A DNA stretch of 64,000 bases. Source: Niallia endozanthoxylica. Lineage in GTDB: Bacteria > Bacillota > Bacilli > Bacillales > Cytobacillaceae. The notes under the pieces are model-generated. The model worked only from the letters and a program-made list of their open reading frames with translations, was not told the DNA's origin and ran no database searches. Shown piece by piece: positions 9,108-19,401 of the stretch. The translations under genes and the position numbers were made by a program. Positions within the stretch are counted from its first letter, which is position 1, and every line of letters starts with the position of its first letter. The stretch lies in assembly GCF_008710145.1 (NCBI RefSeq), contig NZ_VYKL01000015.1:372001-436000 (forward strand), in the 5' to 3' direction.

Positions 9108-9167
9108 CTTTTAAAAATCATGATATGTGTCATCAATAAAGAAAAATGATGTACTGTCTTATACGTT

Positions 9168-10106
9168 TTATATAAATGTCACAATAACCATAGAAACAAA
9201 CAAAATGGTTAAATACTGTAACGAATAAACAAACATTAATTTTGCCCATTTCATATCATCATTAAACCTATTAGCATAAATTCCTGTTAGAATCCAGCCA
9301 ATATTCAGCACCGTTGCAAGAACAACAAATGGAATTCCTAATTCAGTCATAAAAAACGGAAGCGGTAACAAAGCACTTATCCATAAATAAATATGCCTTT
9401 TTGTTTTTTTGAATCCCTTTACAACTGGGAGCATAGGAATGCTCGCTGAACGATATTCTTCCACTCGTCTCATTGCTAAAGCATAAAAATGAGGCGGCTG
9501 CCAGGCAAACATAATAAGAAATAACATCCAAGCCATAATATCAAGATTAGGATCAATTGCGGCCCAGCCAATTAACGGCGGTACTGCACCAGATACACTT
9601 CCAACTACCGTATTGGATACATGCTGACGTTTAGACCACATAGAATAAACAACAACATAACTAAATACGCCTAATACTCCAATAACAGCTGCTGAAATGG
9701 TTGTTAAAAGAAGACATGCTAATCCAAGAATAATAAATAACAATCCCATTATGGCTACTTTCTTAGGATTCATTTTCCCTGTAACAGTAGGTCTTGCTTT
9801 CGTTCTCTCCATTAAATGGTCAATATCACGATCTATGTAGTTATTGAGAGTACAAGAACCCGCCATGATAAGAGCAGAGCCAATCAAGGAAAAAAAGATG
9901 CTATCCAAATGATCAAAAAACCGTTTATCAACAATAGTAAGTGCAAGCCATATTCCTGTAAAAGTTGTAATTAAATTCGAATTAACAATACCAATTTTTA
10001 TTAATGCAAGAAAGTCCTTCCAAGCAGTTGTCTCTGGTATCTTTGCTTTTACGTCATCTCCATCGCTGGTGATAACAGCTTCAGTAATGGTCCTCGAACC
10101 AGACAT
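9168..10106 (-). CDS. ctaB: Protoheme IX farnesyltransferase (heme O synthase)
   Basis: 312 residues, UbiA-type prenyltransferase with about nine membrane helices. It adds farnesyl to heme B to make heme O, which CtaA then oxidises to heme A. The first Asp-rich motif is [19 protein letters not shown], which binds Mg-diphosphate; the second polar loop ([20 protein letters not shown]) is also present. Start at ATG 10106 with AAAGGAGAGG seven bases upstream. First gene of the leftward cta cluster, divergent from ctaA across a 592-bp gap. Confidence 0.96.
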   Translation of the reverse strand: MSGSRTITEAVITSDGDDVKAKIPETTAWKDFLALIKIGIVNSNLITTFTGIWLALTIVDKRFFDHLDSIFFSLIGSALIMAGSCTLNNYIDRDIDHLMERTKARPTVTGKMNPKKVAIMGLLFIILGLACLLLTTISAAVIGVLGVFSYVVVYSMWSKRQHVSNTVVGSVSGAVPPLIGWAAIDPNLDIMAWMLFLIMFAWQPPHFYALAMRRVEEYRSASIPMLPVVKGFKKTKRHIYLWISALLPLPFFMTELGIPFVVLATVLNIGWILTGIYANRFNDDMKWAKLMFVYSLQYLTILFVSMVIVTFI

Positions 10107-10698
10107 TCTACTTCCTCTCCTTTTACGTTTTACAACTTCTATTATTAAAATTTCTATTCTATCTGCTTTTCTACTTAAAAATCACTCATGAATTAGCAAA
10201 TTTCGTATGTACTATAATATTAAAACTGTTCTATTGTTAACTGAATATTAAATCAATATACCTCTCTTCAGTATATTAAATCACACTTTTAGCGATTTTT
10301 GTGAACTTTTTTTGAATTAATTATGAAAAAAGTGTGTCTTGCAAGAATATTTTATTTCCTTTATTGTTATTTTAGTGCCATAATGAAGGAAATAAAATTT
10401 AATTTTGAATTTTTACTAAACATATTATCTTCTTAATTTTCTTTCTTATCTATATTTCTAACAAACTATCACTCAAGTTTCAACTGTTTTCATAGTTAAT
10501 ACAAGTAAAAAGTGCATTTTATTTACCATTTAGGAAATTACTGTAATAATTATGTATGAAAAATGTAATTTTTATTATAATTCTCTGATAATTCACTATG
10601 CTTTAAATTGTAATATTATTTTGTGTATTTATTTTATTATATCTATTAATGTATTACTATAGCAATAATAAGAACATTTTCTAAGTAGGTGAAAAAAA
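10107..10698. promoter_or_regulatory. ctaB/ctaA divergent control region with ResD-like site
   Basis: 592-bp AT-rich gap between the divergent genes ctaB and ctaA with no plausible gene. TTTGTGAAC at 10298-10306 is one base from the TTTGTGAAT box reported for the redox response regulator ResD, which controls ctaA and ctaB in B. subtilis. I cannot place promoters with confidence, because poly-A/T gives many weak -10 matches. Confidence 0.4.
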
Positions 10699-11676
10699 TT
10701 GTATCGTTCTCTCAAGTGGTTTTCAGTATTAACAACAATAGGCATGCTCTTTATTCTATTAGGTGGAGCATTGGTTACAAAAACAGAATCTGGAATGGGA
10801 TGCGGCCGTTCTTGGCCTCTATGTAACGGACAACTCATACCAGCTGAAATTACTAGTGAATTAGTTATTGAACTTGCCCATCGCGTAGTATCAGGTTCAG
10901 TCGGAATTATGCTAATTATTCTTTCGATTATGACTTGGCGGGCAATCGGTCATATTAGAGAAACAAAGTTCCTTGTTATAACTTCATTGCTCTTCCTCGT
11001 CCTACAGGGGCTTATAGGAGCGGCAGCCGTCATTTGGGGACAATCTGATTTTATATTGGCAGCCCATTTTGGCATATCATTAGTTTCCTTTTCTACAGTA
11101 TTTCTTTTAACCCTTCTCATATTTGAAGTCGACAAAAAGTTTCAGGCTGAAAAGCTTGTTCTAGATAAGCGAATGAAAAAACATATCATTGGTGTAACTC
11201 TCTATAGTTTTATTGTTGTCTATACAGGTGCTCTTGTACGTCATGTGAATGCAAGTCTTGTTTGCCGTGATTGGCCTTTATGTCTTAATGATCAGCCTGG
11301 GCTGCCAACCAATATGTATGAATGGGTTCAAATGAGTCACCGTGCTGCAGCAGGGTTGATTTTTATTTGGATTGGATACTTACTGTTTTTAGCTATTAAA
11401 CATTATCGTCACGAAAAAATTGTGTATTGGGGATGGATTATTTCATTTACCCTAGTCTCTTTACAGGTTATAGCAGGTGCTTTTATCATTTTCTTACGGG
11501 GTAATCTGTATATTGCACTTGCACATGCCTTTTTCATTACCTGTTTGTTTGGGATGTTAAGTTATTTTATTTTGTTGACATACAGAAGCAATCATAATTC
11601 TACAGCTTTACAAATGCAGAATAAACAAGCTGTAGAAAAGGATCCTTCACAATCATCATTCCTATCAATTAAATAA
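10699..11676 (+). CDS. ctaA: Heme A synthase
   Basis: 325 residues with eight membrane helices in two homologous halves. It oxidises heme O to heme A. Both conserved Cys pairs of the Bacillus type are present (C35 and C42 in [15 protein letters not shown] in the second half). The four heme-liganding His are in [22 protein letters not shown] and AHAFF. Starts at TTG 10699 (YRSLKWFSV) with AGGTG nine bases upstream. Monocistronic, convergent with pycA. Its original downstream terminator has been split from pycA by an insertion sequence. Confidence 0.95.
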   Translation: MYRSLKWFSVLTTIGMLFILLGGALVTKTESGMGCGRSWPLCNGQLIPAEITSELVIELAHRVVSGSVGIMLIILSIMTWRAIGHIRETKFLVITSLLFLVLQGLIGAAAVIWGQSDFILAAHFGISLVSFSTVFLLTLLIFEVDKKFQAEKLVLDKRMKKHIIGVTLYSFIVVYTGALVRHVNASLVCRDWPLCLNDQPGLPTNMYEWVQMSHRAAAGLIFIWIGYLLFLAIKHYRHEKIVYWGWIISFTLVSLQVIAGAFIIFLRGNLYIALAHAFFITCLFGMLSYFILLTYRSNHNSTALQMQNKQAVEKDPSQSSFLSIK

Positions 11677-11707
11677 AAAAGAGTTACAGCTTAGCTGTAA
11701 CTCTTTT
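11677..11707. terminator. ctaA terminator, left copy of the 31-bp duplicated target
   Basis: 14-bp perfect stem AAAAGAGTTACAGC/GCTGTAACTCTTTT with TTA loop. The identical 31 bp recurs at 13270-13300 on the other side of the insertion sequence. Confidence 0.9.
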
Positions 11708-13269
11708 CAGATTGTCGAGGAACCTTCGTAGGTACTCTACAACTCGAACTATATTAATAGAAAATAGTAAAAATGATTAAGATACAAGAAAAAATCCTTC
11801 GAAATCGTTCTCCATCCCCTCTTTTTGGTGAGATGGAGGGCTATTTTTTTCATGTTTTGACAGGCAGCGGTCATAAAAGCCTGTTCTTGGACAGACTTCA
11901 CCCCTCGAAACCGGGCATACCGATATCCATGAAGTTCTTTTGCATCGGCAAAACTCCGTTCAATACTGGAACAGCGCATTCGATATAGCTGTTTCCCTTC
12001 AGCTGTTCGCTTATTTTGGCGTATTATCTCCTTATACCCTTCCCAGATATGTCGCGTGATCGTACGTTGCTTTTGCTTGGCGGACATACAATCTGAACGA
12101 AGAGGACAAACTTCACAATCACTTTTCTGCGATTTATAGTGACGATTTCCATCACGATCTGTTGTAGAATACGAAAGAATACATCCCATTGGGCAGGCAT
12201 ATACATCCTTTTCTTCTACATAATGAAATTGACGTTTAGGGAGACTTTTTTTCGAACTTCCAAAACGGCGGTATCCCATGACAGTAAAAATATTTTGTTC
12301 GATCAGCTTTTTACAAATATAGGTGTTAAAATAACCAGCGTCCAAAGCGGTCGCTTCTACATTAAATTGAAATTTTTCCATTTGTATTTGAAGGCGTTCC
12401 AAATACGGCTCGGAATCTGCCACATTTCCAGCCGTAATAAAAGTATCCGTGACAATGTTATATTTGACATCGACTGTGCGATGATCTAAATAGTAAAATC
12501 CCTTCGGTTTTCCATCCCTCATCAGAAAGCCACTTTCAGGGTCGGTTTTACTTACTCTTGTTTGTTTTGGCTTGGCAATGCCTTCCTTTCTTGGCTTTAA
12601 AGCTTTTTTCCGTGTTGAATACGGTCTTCTGTGACAGTTGCTTCCAATTCTTCTAAATACTCCTTTGGACGCTCTTCTTTGACTTTTCGAATGAATTTAT
12701 TTTTATTCGCATTCGCTTTCACATGAGTAGAGTCTGACGTTAAAATACGTCCTCCTACCATTCGGTGTTCGATGGCTTGACGAACAATTTCATTAAAAAT
12801 GTCTTCAAAAACGGTCGTGTTAAGGAATCGAGTACGTCGGTTAAAACTAATCGTGGAATGATGAGGAACTTTATCGGATAATGAAAATCCTAGAAACCAA
12901 CGATAAGCAATGTTCGTTTCGATTTCCTTCGCTAATTGGCGTTCCGAACGAATGCCATAAAAATAGCCAATAAACATCATTTTAAAAAGAGTAATTGGAT
13001 GAATGGAGGGTCTTCCGTTATCCTCACAATAATAGGGTTGTAACTTTTCTTCGATAAATGAAAAATCGATTGTCGCTTCTACAGCACGCAAAAAATGATC
13101 GACTGGAACTAATGATTCAACAGATACGGTTACTTCTTGATTTCGATGATTCTTTAAGGCTCCCATCATCCTGCATCTCTCCTTGCTTTTCCTTTTCTAG
13201 CAGTTTTGACAGGTAGGAACTCACTTAAACTCAAAAAAGGCTGTTGAGAAAAACTTTCTCAACAGCCTG
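11708..13269 (-). mobile_element. IS1182-family insertion sequence
   Basis: 1562-bp element bounded by identical 31-bp terminator hairpins, which I read as the target duplication. The ends start CAGATTGTCGAGG and, read inward from the right, CAGGCTGTTGAGA, an imperfect inverted repeat of the form CAGnnTGTnGAG. The right end contains a hairpin GGCTGTTGAGAAA/TTTCTCAACAGCC, and the left end a weaker one. It encodes one transposase split by a -1 frame change. The family assignment rests on the protein (DUF772 N-terminus, DDE domain, Cys-rich insert). Confidence 0.85.
11749..13169 (-). CDS. IS1182-family transposase in two frames (frameshifted or programmed -1)
   Basis: Two consecutive reading frames encode one transposase. 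The upstream part (12597-13169, 190 aa) has the DUF772 N-terminal domain (IEEKLQPYYCEDNGRPSIHP) and the first catalytic Asp in LTSDSTHVKANANK. The downstream part (11749 to about 12611) has the second Asp in ALDAGYFN, a Cys-rich insert (CPMGC, CEVCPLRSDC) and the Glu region RCSSIERSFADAKELHG. At the junction the message reads GGA AAA AAG CTT TAA, so a canonical slippery heptamer A AAA AAG lies four codons or fewer before the stop. A -1 slip restores GKKALKPRKEG. Either programmed frameshifting or a one-base deletion explains this. Confidence 0.8.
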
Positions 13270-13300
13270 AAAAGAGTTACAGCTTAGCTGTAACTCTTTT
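13270..13300. terminator. pycA terminator, right copy of the 31-bp duplicated target
   Basis: Exact copy of 11677-11707. It follows the pycA stop by six bases on the leftward strand, so pycA keeps a terminator after the insertion. Confidence 0.9.
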
Positions 13301-13306
13301 TTATCT

Positions 13307-16300
13307 TTACTTTGCTATTTCAATAAGAAGATCTCCTGTTTGAATAGCTTCTCCACTTTGAACATAAATATCTTTCACAACTCCTGAGAATGGAGCTTGT
13401 ACAGTGGTTTCCATTTTCATCGCTTCAGTAATCATTAAATGATCACCTTTTTCCACTCTTTCACCTTTTTCAACAATGACTTTTACTACTGTTCCAGGCA
13501 TTGTTGCTGACAAGTGATTTGGATTTTTCGGATCAGCCTTCACCTTTGATTGGATGGTTGATTTGATGCTGTCATCCTTCACAACTACTTCACGAGATTG
13601 ACCGTTTAACTCAAAATAAACTGTTCTCGTACCATCTGCCTGAGGTTGTCCGACAGATACCAGCTTCACAATAAGCGTTTTACCTGTTTCAATTTCTACT
13701 TGAATTTCTTCACCGAGACGAAGTCCATATAGGAATGTTGGTGTATCTAAAACAGAAAGGTCGCCATATTGTTGAACTGTTTTTGCGTATTCTAAAAATA
13801 CTTTTGGATAAAGAGCATATGCAATGACATCATGGCTTGTTACTTCTCTTCCAAGCTCATGGTATAATTCATCTCTTAATGTTTTAAAATCAACTGGTTC
13901 GAGCAATTCACCAGGACGCACTGTAATTGGTTCTTTTCCTTTTAGAATAACTTTTTGAAGATCTTTCGGGAATCCTCCATGAGGCTGTCCTAAGTAGCCC
14001 ATGAACAACTCGATTACAGAATCAGGGAAATCGATTGTATCACCTTTTGCTAGTACATCCTCTTCAGTTAAGTTGTTTTGGACCATGAATAAGGCCATAT
14101 CACCAACAACTTTTGATGATGGAGTAACCTTTACAATATCACCAAACATTTGGTTTACACGGGCATACATACTCTTCACTTCATCCCACTGTTCACCAAG
14201 ACCAACACCTTTAGCTTGCTGCTGAAGGTTACTGTATTGTCCGCCCGGCATTTCGTGCTGATACACTTCAGTATGAGGCGCAACCATACCTGATTCAAAA
14301 TCTTGGTAATACTTTCGTACATCTTCCCAATAATGAGAAAGTTTTTCTAAAGACTCTACTTTTACATCTGGCTGACGCTCGTTTCCTTGCAGCGCATAGA
14401 ACAGTGTATTTGCACTTGGCTGTGATGTTAAACCAGCCATAGAACTGACAGCCACATCGACAATATCAACGCCCGCGTCAATCGCACGTGAATACGTGTA
14501 AATACCATTTCCGCTTGTATCGTGTGTGTGCAAATGAATTGGAATATCAATAGTCGCCTTTAATTCAGAGATTAATTGATAAGCCGCTTCTGGTTTTAAT
14601 AAACCTGCCATATCTTTAATAGCTAATATATGTGCACCTTGAGCTTCAAGTTCTCTAGCAATATTCTTGTAGTAATTTATATCATACTTGCTTCTTGTTG
14701 GATCCGTAATATCACCGGTATAGCAAACAGCTGCTTCAGCAATCTTTCCTGATTGTCTTACCGCATCGATAGCTACTTCCATTCCTTTTACCCAGTTTAA
14801 GCTGTCAAAGATACGGAACACATCAACACCGGCATGTGCTGATTTTTCAACAAATTCACGAATTACATTATCAGGGTAATTTTTATACCCTACTGCATTT
14901 GCTGAACGTAACAGCATTTGGAACAGAACATTCGGAATTTGTTTTCTTAACGTTAATAAACGATCCCATGGATCTTCCTTTAAGAAACGGTAGGCTACAT
15001 CAAAAGTTGCCCCGCCCCACATTTCCATTGAGAAAAGCTCAGGAAGCAATTTGGCGGTTGGTTCGGCAATATGTGTAAAGTCATTTGTTCGAATCCTTGT
15101 TGCTAATAATGACTGGTGAGCATCACGGAATGTCGTATCAGTCAGTAATACTTCTTTTCGATCCTTTACCCATTTAACAAGTCCGTCAGCACCCTGTTCA
15201 TCCAAAATTTGTTTTGTACCATTTTGAAGCTCCAGGCTATGAGGAATTTTTGGTACTCTTGGCTTTTCAAACACAGGTCTTTTCTTTTTCTCAACTCCTG
15301 GGAAGCCATTAATAGTAACCGTTCCAATATAATTAAGCAATTTTGTTCCACGGTCTTTTCTTTTTGGGAAAATAAATAATTCTGGAGTTTCATCAATAAA
15401 TGATGTGTCGTAATCTCCATTTATGAACTTTTCATGCTTTACCACGTTTATTAAAAACGGAATATTTGTTTTAATACCGCGAATACGGAATTCATGTAAA
15501 TTTCGAATCATCTTTGATGCAGCTTGTTCAAATGTATGTGCATGTGTGGTTACCTTCACAAGCAATGAATCATAGAACGGTGTAATAACTGAGCCTTGGT
15601 AAGCATTACCGGCATCTAACCGTACCCCAAATCCGCCGCCAGAACGATAAGCCATAATCTTGCCTGCATCCGGCATAAAATTATTTAATGGATCTTCCGT
15701 TGTAACACGTGATTGGATAGCAAAACCATGTGTTATAATATCCTCCTGCTGAGGCATGCCGATCTTTTCTCCAAAAAGTTCATAGCCTTCTGCAACAAGG
15801 ATTTGTGTTTGAACAATATCAATACCAGTAATCATTTCTGTAATAGTATGTTCTACTTGAACGCGAGGGTTTACCTCAATAAAATAGAAATTATCCCCAG
15901 AAACTAAAAACTCTACCGTACCTGCGTTTAAATAATTCACATTTTTCATTAAGCTGACAGCTGCATCGCATATATCTTGACGAAGTTCATTTGAAAGAGA
16001 AACACTTGGCGCAACTTCAACCACTTTCTGATGACGGCGTTGAATAGAACAGTCTCTTTCATATAGATGAACAATATTCCCTGCTGAATCTCCAAAAATT
16101 TGCACTTCAATATGCTTTGGACGATTAACATATTTCTCAACATACACTTCATCATTTCCAAAAGCAGCTTTTGCTTCTGATTTGGCACGACTATAAGCTT
16201 CTTCCACTTCCTCGATACCGTTGACAATCCTCATTCCACGACCGCCGCCGCCTAACGAAGCTTTAATGATAATTGGAAAGCCATGCTTTTCTCCAAAGCT

Positions 16301-16747
16301 TTTCACTTCTTCTAAGCTATTAACGGGACCATCAGAACCAGGTATGACAGGAATATTTGCTTTAATTGCTTGCTCCCTTGCTTTCACCTTGTCACCGAAC
16401 ATATCTAAATGCTCAGATTTTGGACCGATAAAAATAATACCTTCTTCTTCACATCTTCTTGCAAAATGAATATTTTCAGACAAGAAACCATATCCAGGAT
16501 GGATGGCATCTGCGTCACTATTCTTTGCGATTTCAATGATACCTTCAATATCAAGATATGCATCAATTGGCTTTTTTCCTTCTCCAACTAAATATGCTTC
16601 GTCCGCTTTATATCGATGTAAAGAACTAGTGTCCTCATTCGAATAAATCGCAACAGTGCGAATATTTAATTCAGTACACGCCCTAAAGACGCGGATGGCA
16701 ATTTCCCCTCTGTTCGCAACTAACACTTTATTGATGCGTCTGCTCAC
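13307..16747 (-). CDS. pycA: Pyruvate carboxylase
   Basis: 1146 residues, full length. Uses biotin, ATP and bicarbonate to carboxylate pyruvate to oxaloacetate, refilling the TCA cycle. Domains in order: biotin carboxylase (about 1-450, with KVLVANRGEIA and the ATP-grasp loop SLGGGGRGMR), carboxyltransferase (about 525-800, LLTDTTFRDAHQSLL and HLHTHDTSG metal site), the PYC/OADA linker, and biotinyl domain with EAMKMET near residue 1110. I choose the GTG at 16747 (MSRRINKVL) since GAGGTG lies six bases before it; a GTG three codons upstream overlaps that site. Monocistronic. Confidence 0.97.
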   Translation of the reverse strand: MSRRINKVLVANRGEIAIRVFRACTELNIRTVAIYSNEDTSSLHRYKADEAYLVGEGKKPIDAYLDIEGIIEIAKNSDADAIHPGYGFLSENIHFARRCEEEGIIFIGPKSEHLDMFGDKVKAREQAIKANIPVIPGSDGPVNSLEEVKSFGEKHGFPIIIKASLGGGGRGMRIVNGIEEVEEAYSRAKSEAKAAFGNDEVYVEKYVNRPKHIEVQIFGDSAGNIVHLYERDCSIQRRHQKVVEVAPSVSLSNELRQDICDAAVSLMKNVNYLNAGTVEFLVSGDNFYFIEVNPRVQVEHTITEMITGIDIVQTQILVAEGYELFGEKIGMPQQEDIITHGFAIQSRVTTEDPLNNFMPDAGKIMAYRSGGGFGVRLDAGNAYQGSVITPFYDSLLVKVTTHAHTFEQAASKMIRNLHEFRIRGIKTNIPFLINVVKHEKFINGDYDTSFIDETPELFIFPKRKDRGTKLLNYIGTVTINGFPGVEKKKRPVFEKPRVPKIPHSLELQNGTKQILDEQGADGLVKWVKDRKEVLLTDTTFRDAHQSLLATRIRTNDFTHIAEPTAKLLPELFSMEMWGGATFDVAYRFLKEDPWDRLLTLRKQIPNVLFQMLLRSANAVGYKNYPDNVIREFVEKSAHAGVDVFRIFDSLNWVKGMEVAIDAVRQSGKIAEAAVCYTGDITDPTRSKYDINYYKNIARELEAQGAHILAIKDMAGLLKPEAAYQLISELKATIDIPIHLHTHDTSGNGIYTYSRAIDAGVDIVDVAVSSMAGLTSQPSANTLFYALQGNERQPDVKVESLEKLSHYWEDVRKYYQDFESGMVAPHTEVYQHEMPGGQYSNLQQQAKGVGLGEQWDEVKSMYARVNQMFGDIVKVTPSSKVVGDMALFMVQNNLTEEDVLAKGDTIDFPDSVIELFMGYLGQPHGGFPKDLQKVILKGKEPITVRPGELLEPVDFKTLRDELYHELGREVTSHDVIAYALYPKVFLEYAKTVQQYGDLSVLDTPTFLYGLRLGEEIQVEIETGKTLIVKLVSVGQPQADGTRTVYFELNGQSREVVVKDDSIKSTIQSKVKADPKNPNHLSATMPGTVVKVIVEKGERVEKGDHLMITEAMKMETTVQAPFSGVVKDIYVQSGEAIQTGDLLIEIAK

Positions 16748-16905
16748 ATAAAACACCTCATTTACATAGATAAATTTTTGGATTAATTAATGAATCTTTC
16801 GAAAATAAAAGATAGACTAATGCAGCGTTGATAACAGAAAAAAATTATATGCCCTGTTTATCCCGGTTTACATTAAGAAAGATTATGAATCAACCCTATA
16901 TTAAA

Positions 16906-16927
16906 GCGGGGGGGATTAATCCCCTCG
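16906..16927 (-). terminator. ftsW terminator
   Basis: GC-rich hairpin GCG-GGGGATTAATCCCC-CGC directly after the ftsW stop; the T tail is short. Confidence 0.6.
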
Positions 16928-16928
16928 C

Positions 16929-18137
16929 CTATTTACGAAATAAAAAAGCTTGTCCATTCATTTTTTTTGTTGTTTCCGGCTTCGTTCGTTCATTCTTCTG
17001 TTTATAATTTTGCTCATAATTCACAAACATGGATATATTCAATAGTATGCCCATTGCTATAGATAATTGCAATAATGATGAACCACCATAGCTTACAAAT
17101 GGCAAAGGTACACCCGTTAATGGTATAACTCCTGAAATACCTCCGAGGTTGATAAAGGATTGAATTCCCACCATCGAGGAAATCCCAATCGCTAATAGGC
17201 TTCCAAATGGATCTTTACATTTGATTCCTATAAATATCCCTCTTAATACAATATACCCCAAGCAAACTATCACAAAACCAACACCAAAAATCCCCAATTC
17301 CTCTGCAATTACCGCCATGATGAAATCCGTATGGGATTCAGGCAAATAACCAAGTTTTTGGATACTTTGACCAAGACCCAAACCTTTCAGTCCGCCGGAG
17401 CCAACAGCCATATAAGAATTTGCCAGCTGCCACCCTACTCCCTGCTCATGTTGAAATGGATCTTGAAAAGCAAGAAAACGTCCAATACGTACATCGGAAA
17501 AGAGAATTCCCTTCATTATTAAAAGACATGGAATCGCAAATAATAATCCGATTCCTGTAAGCTTACCAATATTACGAAAGCTCATCCCAGAAGAAAAGAC
17601 AACTGTTGCTGCAATTAAGCAAATGATTGCTGCTGTTCCAACATCTGGCTGGACTGCAACAAAAACGACGACTAGTACTAAATAGGCTAAAGGAGGAACA
17701 ACTCCCTTATTAAATTCATTGATATATGACTGTTTCTTAGCATATACAGCAGATAAATAAATAATAACACATAATTTGACAAATTCTGAAGGTTGAAGGC
17801 TTGAGGCTCCAATTTTAAACCAACTTTGTGCATTTCCAGCCACATGACCGAAAACAAAAAGACTACCTAAGCCGAAGAGGGACAAAAAAACCATAGGAAC
17901 AAGAATTTTATTACTCTGTAGCATTTTGTATGGAATCCATGCCGTTACAATAAATACTAGTCCGGATATGATTAAATTCAGCTTTTGCTTTTGAAAAAAG
18001 TAATCACTTTCCACTTCATACCGCTGAACTGCTGAAACCATGCTGGCACTGTACACCATAATTAACCCGAAAATAACTAACATCGTCAAAACAATAATTA
18101 ACGAATAATCATATGATTTTAAGATTTTTTTAAACAT
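16929..18137 (-). CDS. ftsW: FtsW, SEDS-family cell-division peptidoglycan polymerase
   Basis: 402 residues with about ten membrane helices, SEDS family (FtsW/RodA/SpoVE). Catalytic-region motifs GGLKGLGLGQSIQKLGYLPE, SHTDFIMAVIAEELG and the C-terminal PLTGVPLPFVSYGGSS are present. It polymerises septal glycan strands with a partner class B PBP. Assigned to FtsW rather than RodA or SpoVE from its place between pycA and ylaN. The C-terminus is basic and cytoplasmic. Start ATG 18137 with a GAGGGAAGAGG-type Shine-Dalgarno. Confidence 0.9.
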   Translation of the reverse strand: MFKKILKSYDYSLIIVLTMLVIFGLIMVYSASMVSAVQRYEVESDYFFQKQKLNLIISGLVFIVTAWIPYKMLQSNKILVPMVFLSLFGLGSLFVFGHVAGNAQSWFKIGASSLQPSEFVKLCVIIYLSAVYAKKQSYINEFNKGVVPPLAYLVLVVVFVAVQPDVGTAAIICLIAATVVFSSGMSFRNIGKLTGIGLLFAIPCLLIMKGILFSDVRIGRFLAFQDPFQHEQGVGWQLANSYMAVGSGGLKGLGLGQSIQKLGYLPESHTDFIMAVIAEELGIFGVGFVIVCLGYIVLRGIFIGIKCKDPFGSLLAIGISSMVGIQSFINLGGISGVIPLTGVPLPFVSYGGSSLLQLSIAMGILLNISMFVNYEQNYKQKNERTKPETTKKMNGQAFLFRK

Positions 18138-18382
18138 CCAACCTCTTCCCTCATCTTCAAAGTTGTATTATTTATTCTACTATACTATCAAATATCCTGC
18201 CTATAGAGAGAAGAAAAATGTTTACTTATGAAAGTAAATTGTATTTTTTATATCATACTAGTTATAGCGCACTCACGCAATAATCAATTTTAATTTTTTT
18301 GATAACTTTGTCGCCTTTTGTCAATTTCCTTCGAGTCTTACTACATTTCCAATCCATTAACCCTATCGTTTAGGATAAAAAA

Positions 18383-18411
18383 ACTCAAACAAGTTATCCC
18401 ATTGTTTGAGT
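18383..18411 (-). terminator. ylaN terminator
   Basis: 10-bp stem ACTCAAACAA/TTGTTTGAGT followed by seven T on the leftward transcript. Confidence 0.85.
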
Positions 18412-18418
18412 AAAGTAC

Positions 18419-18700
18419 TTATTTTCTTATCGATGATTCATGCAAGTGAATCAGCTCTTTTTCCAATCCATCCAAAATATTTTTTCCTTCATTTTCATCA
18501 ATTAGCCCAAGTCGAACCGCAAAGTCTATTTCACGCGATAAACCAAACATCTGCGTGTCCAAAACATCTTCATAAAGAGGGCATTGTGGCATCGTTAAAT
18601 TCTCCATCTGTACTTTAATCAGCCTTAATATTTTATCAGCATCAGCTTTTAACAATTCATTTGCTTTTTCTTTGTGATCAATAGTGATTTCAGAAGCCAA
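18419..18700 (-). CDS. ylaN: YlaN, iron-homeostasis regulator (Fur partner)
   Basis: 93-residue helical cytoplasmic protein with the highly conserved core [20 protein letters not shown] followed by [16 protein letters not shown]. YlaN is conditionally essential in B. subtilis and reported to bind Fe(II) and Fur. No membrane or enzyme motif. Monocistronic with its own terminator, divergent from the next gene. Identification is by near-identity of the core to what I recall of the B. subtilis protein. Confidence 0.92.
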   Translation of the reverse strand: MASEITIDHKEKANELLKADADKILRLIKVQMENLTMPQCPLYEDVLDTQMFGLSREIDFAVRLGLIDENEGKNILDGLEKELIHLHESSIRK

Positions 18701-18881
18701 AGTTGATCCCTCCTGTTTTGAAAGCGATTATCCTATCTGTTAAATTTTATACTTTTAAATTCAAAAATGCAAGCATCTGCAGGTAATCCATGACAGTCAT
18801 CTATTTTTAGAGTATAATTTAGCTAACAATGAAAAACACCTTATAAATCAACAACAGCATGAATCTATGAAGGAGGAAAAA

Positions 18882-19376
18882 ATGGAGAATATTATACTCA
18901 TTAAGGGAAAAGTCAAGTTCCCCATTACACTTGATCCTACTGTTTGGATATTTGACGATCGCAAGCTTGATTTAGATACATACTTTGATCAGCAAGAAAC
19001 AGAGATTAATGAATTAGAGGAATACACAAAATCTATTTCCAAGCATTGGGATAGAGAGATTATTGAAGGTGCTCAGCTTCCGACCACTAATAAAACCAAG
19101 AAAAAATTTATTAAAGAAGAACTGACTACCGGAAGCTTCGGAATTCGCTTCCAACCCTTCTTAAACAATGCCGAACCTTTCAATGATGCTACAGTTGTCA
19201 TCATTGAGTCCGCCGATCAAGAATACTCCCTGCCAATTGAAGAAGCAAAGAACATTATATTAGGTTTCTCTGCAAACGGTAAACCTTTAATGGAAGATGG
19301 ACCTGCTCATGTTTACCTCAATAAAGACAGTAAAAGTCAACCCATCAAAAGAATCAGAGGCTTCAGAGTTGAATAA
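18882..19376 (+). CDS. ylaL: YlaL-like conserved protein of unknown function
   Basis: 164-residue soluble protein starting MENIILIKGKVKFPITLDP. I use the ATG at 18882 because AAGGAGG lies five bases before it. A GA-rich in-frame extension upstream covers the ribosome binding site and is not coding. Sequence features include VWIFDDRKLDLDTYF and an Asp/Glu-rich C-terminal half; no catalytic motif recognised. Its place between ylaN and the PhoH gene corresponds to ylaL. I do not know its function. Confidence 0.65.
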   Translation: MENIILIKGKVKFPITLDPTVWIFDDRKLDLDTYFDQQETEINELEEYTKSISKHWDREIIEGAQLPTTNKTKKKFIKEELTTGSFGIRFQPFLNNAEPFNDATVVIIESADQEYSLPIEEAKNIILGFSANGKPLMEDGPAHVYLNKDSKSQPIKRIRGFRVE

Positions 19377-19401
19377 AGTACGAATCATTTTAACATTGCA
19401 A

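Noticed and set aside
18714..18730. TGAAAGCGATTATC near ylaN as a CcpA site
   Set aside because: Only 11 of 14 consensus positions match and the essential right half is wrong.
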